This document shows positions 61,381-64,000 of a stretch of 64,000 nt of DNA, one piece after another. A program made the position numbers and the translations under genes. The stretch is taken from positions 1,922,001-1,986,000 of the forward strand of contig CP108521.1 of NCBI GenBank assembly GCA_035999765.1, written 5' to 3'. Numbering within the stretch: position 1 is the stretch's first letter; each line of letters opens with the position of its first letter. This stretch comes from Streptomyces sp. NBC_01231 (GTDB lineage: Bacteria; Actinomycetota; Actinomycetes; Streptomycetales; Streptomycetaceae). The notes under the pieces were generated by a model, which was not told the origin of the DNA, did not search any database, and was given only the letters and a program-made list of their open reading frames with translations.

Positions 61381-62669
61381 CAGACGACGAGAGCCGTCTT
61401 CGACTCGGTGAAGAACTGCTTGACGGCGTCGGCGACCGAGCGCGTACCCAGGGCGAGTTCCTCAGCGATGCGCAGGAAGGCCGACTCGCAGATGTCGGCG
61501 CCGTTCGGGTGCGGGGTGATGGGCTCCAGCACACCCGCGGAGACGAGGGACTCCTCATAGGCGGCGATCGCCTTGTTGACCTCGTCGGTCGGCTTGAAGG
61601 CGTCGTACTGGGCCTGCGTCGCGGGCACACCGCGGTCGTAGCCCATGATCTTGGCGACCTCGGGGTCGTGCACCATGAAGTCGATGAACTGGGCGACTTC
61701 GTTGGGGTGCTGGGTCCTCTTGGAGGCGCTGAGCATGAGGGAGCCGAGGTACTGCCCGGTCTTCTTGCCGTCCGTGGTCGGAATCGGCGCCAGACCGTAC
61801 TCGCTCTTGCCCTCGGAGGTGTAGCGGACGGTGAAGTTGTCCCAGGTGAACTCGCTGCCGGCGAGTTCGGCGGAGACGGCCGACTTGGGCTTGACCTGGG
61901 CGACCTTCTTGGCGTCGGCGTAGACGCCCTCCTGGACGCCCTTCTTGGCCTTCGTCCACCAGTCCGTCAGGTCCGCCTCGGTGAAGCCGAGCCCGTCCTC
62001 GGTGAAGAACGCCTTGCCGTTCTGGCGCAGGTAGAGGTCGTAGAGGTACATGACGCCGTACATGCCGCTGTCGCCGGCCCGCCCGGTCTTGTCGCGGATC
62101 TTCTTCATCGCCGCGTCGAACTCGTCCCAGGTCCAGCCCTGCTTCGGCGTCACGCCGGCTCGGGTGTAGACGGGCTTGTCGATCACCAGGGACATGGAGT
62201 TCGAACCGACCGGAACACCGAGGAGTCTGTCGTCGACCACGCCGAACTTGTCCAGGCCGGCCCGGAAGCCGTCCATGGAGAGGTTGCCCGCCTTGACCTG
62301 CTCGCTGAGATCGAGCAGCACGTTCTTGGCGTCGTATTTCCGAAGGAATCCAATGGCGTTCTGGAAGACGTCCGGCGGATTGCCACCGGAGGCCTGGGTG
62401 TTGAACTTCTTCCAGAAGTCGAGGTAAGGCTGGAAGTCCGTTTTCACCTTGATCTTCGGGTACTTCTTCTCGAAGAGCGCGATGGTCTTGTTGATGCGCT
62501 GGGCACGGTCGTCGGCACCCCACCACGCGTAACGGATCGTCACCGTCCCGTCCGCGGACGTCCCGCTGTCTCCCCCGCACCCCGTGGTCGCGGCCAGGCC
62601 CAGCGTGGCCGCCGTAGCCCCCGCGGCCTTGAGGATCGTTCGCCTCTCAACACTCCTGCTGGTTCCCAC
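61380..62669 (-). CDS. ABC transporter solute-binding lipoprotein
   Basis: A 429-aa family-1 solute-binding protein. The signal has R9-R10 (ERRTILKAAG), so it may be a Tat-exported lipoprotein, with lipobox LAATTGC and lipid site C31. The mature domain (TIRYAWWGADDRAQRINKTIALFEKKYPKIKVKTDF and ASKRTQHPNEVAQFIDFMVHDP) is typical for sugar binders. GTG start. First gene of the rhamnogalacturonan locus, behind a LacI-type operator. No ATPase is encoded; the shared MsiK ATPase is the usual partner in streptomycetes. Confidence 0.94.
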   Translation of the reverse strand: MGTSRSVERRTILKAAGATAATLGLAATTGCGGDSGTSADGTVTIRYAWWGADDRAQRINKTIALFEKKYPKIKVKTDFQPYLDFWKKFNTQASGGNPPDVFQNAIGFLRKYDAKNVLLDLSEQVKAGNLSMDGFRAGLDKFGVVDDRLLGVPVGSNSMSLVIDKPVYTRAGVTPKQGWTWDEFDAAMKKIRDKTGRAGDSGMYGVMYLYDLYLRQNGKAFFTEDGLGFTEADLTDWWTKAKKGVQEGVYADAKKVAQVKPKSAVSAELAGSEFTWDNFTVRYTSEGKSEYGLAPIPTTDGKKTGQYLGSLMLSASKRTQHPNEVAQFIDFMVHDPEVAKIMGYDRGVPATQAQYDAFKPTDEVNKAIAAYEESLVSAGVLEPITPHPNGADICESAFLRIAEELALGTRSVADAVKQFFTESKTALVV

Positions 62670-62718
62670 AGTCGGGCCCTCCCCGCAGCGTCGTTGCCGC
62701 CTGCATGAATCGTTTCAA

Positions 62719-62732
62719 GTAAGCGCTTGCTG
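62719..62732. promoter_or_regulatory. Candidate LacI-family operator before the sugar transport operon
   Basis: AGTAAGCGCTTGCT is a 14-bp near-palindrome around the AAGCGCTT core typical of LacI/GalR operators, 50 bp upstream of the solute-binding protein GTG. No LacI regulator gene lies nearby, so the regulator would act from elsewhere. Confidence 0.6.
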
Positions 62733-63124
62733 GCACAAGCTACGGAGGGCCTCGGGGTGCGTCAATGATTCGGACAGGAATTTCTCGCGGACCGGTATGA
62801 CGAGTTGACGGCCTGTCGGTCCCGCATCCGGGGCAGAGGGGGACGATGCCGCAGGTGAGGCGCGCGCGATCGACGGACCGAACGTGAACTGACCGTCGGC
62901 GTATGGATGTTGATGGGCCGGAACTCGCCCTTGGCCGCGGGAGTCGCCCGAGTGCGGAACTCGGCGAAGTCGCCGGACCGGCTCGTGGGCGCAACTCGGC
63001 CGGGCCACCGGACCGCCTGAGAGCGCACCTCGGCCGACCCACCGTCCGGCCCGGCGCAGGGAGCTCATCCGGGCCACCGGACCGGATCAGGGTTCGGGGC
63101 CCTCGCCCGACGCTCGCGCGGACG
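62733..63124. other. Non-coding stretch with short degenerate repeats
   Basis: About 390 bp without a credible gene; open frames here show no codon bias or RBS. It contains CGGGCCACCGGACCG at 63001-63015 and again at 63070-63084, plus looser CGCCGGACCGG and CTCGGCC copies. The origin is unclear. Confidence 0.4.
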
Positions 63125-63162
63125 ACGACGGCCCGTCTGCTCTGTCGCAGACGGGCCGTCGT
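63125..63162 (-). terminator. Terminator of tRNA-Val copy 2
   Basis: Perfect 16-bp stem ACGACGGCCCGTCTGC / GCAGACGGGCCGTCGT with a 6-nt loop, directly past the tRNA 3' end. Confidence 0.85.
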
Positions 63163-63169
63163 ACCCGGG

Positions 63170-63241
63170 TGGGCGATACTGGGTTCGAACCAGTGACCTC
63201 TTCGGTGTGAACGAAGCGCTCTCCCACTGAGCTAATCGCCC
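63170..63241 (-). tRNA. tRNA-Val (anticodon CAC), copy 2
   Basis: Sequence identical over all 72 nt to the copy at 52789-52860, same strand, anticodon CAC, CCA not encoded. Flanking sequences differ beyond the gene, except for the common CGGT/CGGG edge. The two copies bracket 10.3 kb that contains the rhamnogalacturonan locus. Confidence 0.96.
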
Positions 63242-63319
63242 GGGCGCAGGAAGAACATTACCCCATGTCAGGGGGCGCGGGTGACCCGTACGAGCCGGCC
63301 CGCGCACCCCCCTCACGGA

Positions 63320-63772
63320 TCACTGGTCCTTGATCTTCCAGGGCATCTCGAAGCCGAACTTCCACAGGTACACGCCGACCAGGGCGCCGATGATCACCAG
63401 CCCTATCGACGTCAGGATGATGTTGCGCCGGCGCACCGCGGGATCCAGCGCCCGCTGGGCCGCCTCGGTGACTTTGCGCTTGGTCCAGCGAAGCACCAGC
63501 TGGGCCCAGACGAACTCGGTCGCCCAGATCGCCATGCCGCCGAAGATCACCACCCAGCCCGGCCCGGGCAACGGCAGCATGATGATGCCCACGACCACGA
63601 CCGCGAGCCCGATGATGAAGATCCCGACCTGCCAGCTGAGGTGCAGCGCGCGGCGTGCCTTGATGAATTCCGGCGCCTTGGAGCCGAGCCCCTGCTCGCC
63701 CGTCGCCCCGTCCGCCTTCGTCTCGTCCGCCGCCACGGCAACCTCGCCCGGCTCGTCACTCCCCGTATTCAT
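63320..63772 (-). CDS. Small membrane protein, TIGR02611/PGPGW family
   Basis: A 150-aa protein with an acidic ~40-residue N-terminus, a hydrophobic pair around the PGPGW signature (VGIIMLPLPGPGWVVIFGGMAIWATEFVWA), and a further helix near the end (IILTSIGLVIIGALVGVYLW). The start is ATG (MNTGSDEPGEVAV). Function unknown. It is divergent from ssgB across 191 bp, the arrangement kept in streptomycetes. Confidence 0.88.
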   Translation of the reverse strand: MNTGSDEPGEVAVAADETKADGATGEQGLGSKAPEFIKARRALHLSWQVGIFIIGLAVVVVGIIMLPLPGPGWVVIFGGMAIWATEFVWAQLVLRWTKRKVTEAAQRALDPAVRRRNIILTSIGLVIIGALVGVYLWKFGFEMPWKIKDQ

Positions 63773-63935
63773 ACGGCCAAACCCTACCGGACAGAAACCC
63801 GTCACCGGAATGGGCGTACCGTGCGAACACTCTCTCGGCCGGAAGAGTTACGTAAAGGCACGCAAAACACTCAGAGGGGTTTACAACGGCACCGTAGGTG
63901 GCATGTCGATTTCGCCGACGTGCGAATCCCCGAGC

Positions 63936-63948
63936 GCACACTGAGCGA
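63936..63948 (+). promoter_or_regulatory. Candidate BldD box before ssgB
   Basis: GCACACTGAGCGA matches 7 of 9 fixed positions of the BldD consensus, 15 bp before the ssgB ATG. ssgB is a known BldD target in Streptomyces, which supports the reading, but the match is imperfect. Confidence 0.45.
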
Positions 63949-63963
63949 AAGGCCCTGGCGCTT

Positions 63964-64000
63964 ATGAACACCACGGTCAGCTGCGAGCTGCACCTGCGCC
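63964..64000 (+). CDS. ssgB: Sporulation septum protein SsgB, first codons only
   Basis: The last 37 bases begin an open frame ATG AAC ACC ACG GTC AGC TGC GAG CTG, giving MNTTVSCELHLR. This is the N-terminus of SsgB, which brings FtsZ to sporulation septa. GAAAGG (63947-63952) may serve as SD. The order with the divergent PGPGW gene fits. Only 12 residues are visible, so the call rests on the matching N-terminus and place. Confidence 0.85.
   Translation, partial: MNTTVSCELHLR

Noticed and set aside
62715..63077. 120-aa open frame on the minus strand after the sugar operon start
   Set aside because: No RBS, composition unlike neighbours, and it covers the likely operator and promoter of the solute-binding protein gene.

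Overview
The window is a chromosomal segment of a Streptomyces species. It is very GC-rich, uses many GTG and a few TTG starts, has overlapping ATGA/GTGA gene junctions, and carries bldD at the left and the first codons of ssgB at the right edge. Gene content and order match the conserved core of streptomycete chromosomes. I count about 60 protein genes and two tRNA genes, with no rRNA, CRISPR array, phage or insertion sequence.

Layout. 0-1.1 kb: start of a pyr operon (pyrR, pyrB, minus strand) divergent from bldD, the developmental master repressor. 1.9-11.5 kb: a minus-strand housekeeping run of aroE, aroC-aroK-aroB, a P-loop kinase-like gene, an M24 peptidase homologue, efp and nusB, preceded by mltG and ruvX. 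11.5-16 kb: alaS with two small membrane proteins and rpsD. 16-25 kb: rarA, a VKOR family thiol oxidoreductase, a plus-strand ABC exporter with its own two-component system, hisS, a metallo-beta-lactamase fold hydrolase and a membrane-anchored cyclophilin. 25-36 kb: a DUF349 protein, then the relA-apt-secF-secD-yajC and ruvC-ruvA-ruvB blocks. 36-42 kb: yebC, pdxS-pdxT, and the phosphatidylinositol mannoside genes pgsA-acyltransferase-pimA. 42-50 kb: an EF-G-like GTPase, an uncharacterised membrane protein, a HIT hydrolase, a potassium channel and thrS.

The right end is more accessory. At 50-52.8 kb a coupled pair (unknown protein plus a DUF4365 nuclease-like protein) sits beside a DnaQ-like exonuclease. 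Two identical tRNA-Val(CAC) genes, both on the minus strand, bracket 10.3 kb. That interval holds an SRPBCC protein, a giant membrane protein behind a perfect palindrome, and a rhamnogalacturonan uptake/degradation locus (solute-binding protein, two permeases, YesL-like protein, PL26-type lyase; no ATPase gene). The window closes with a small membrane protein divergent from ssgB, the sporulation septum gene.

The genes mostly serve core jobs: pyrimidine, shikimate and PLP synthesis, translation, Holliday junction repair, protein export, stringent response and envelope lipid synthesis. The points I think deserve a second look are a remodelled metal site in the M24 peptidase, a PyrR-type RNA hairpin over the pyrR ribosome binding site, the DUF4365 pair, the tRNA-bracketed accessory block, a prion-like glutamine-rich region on MltG, and candidate BldD boxes before bldD and ssgB.
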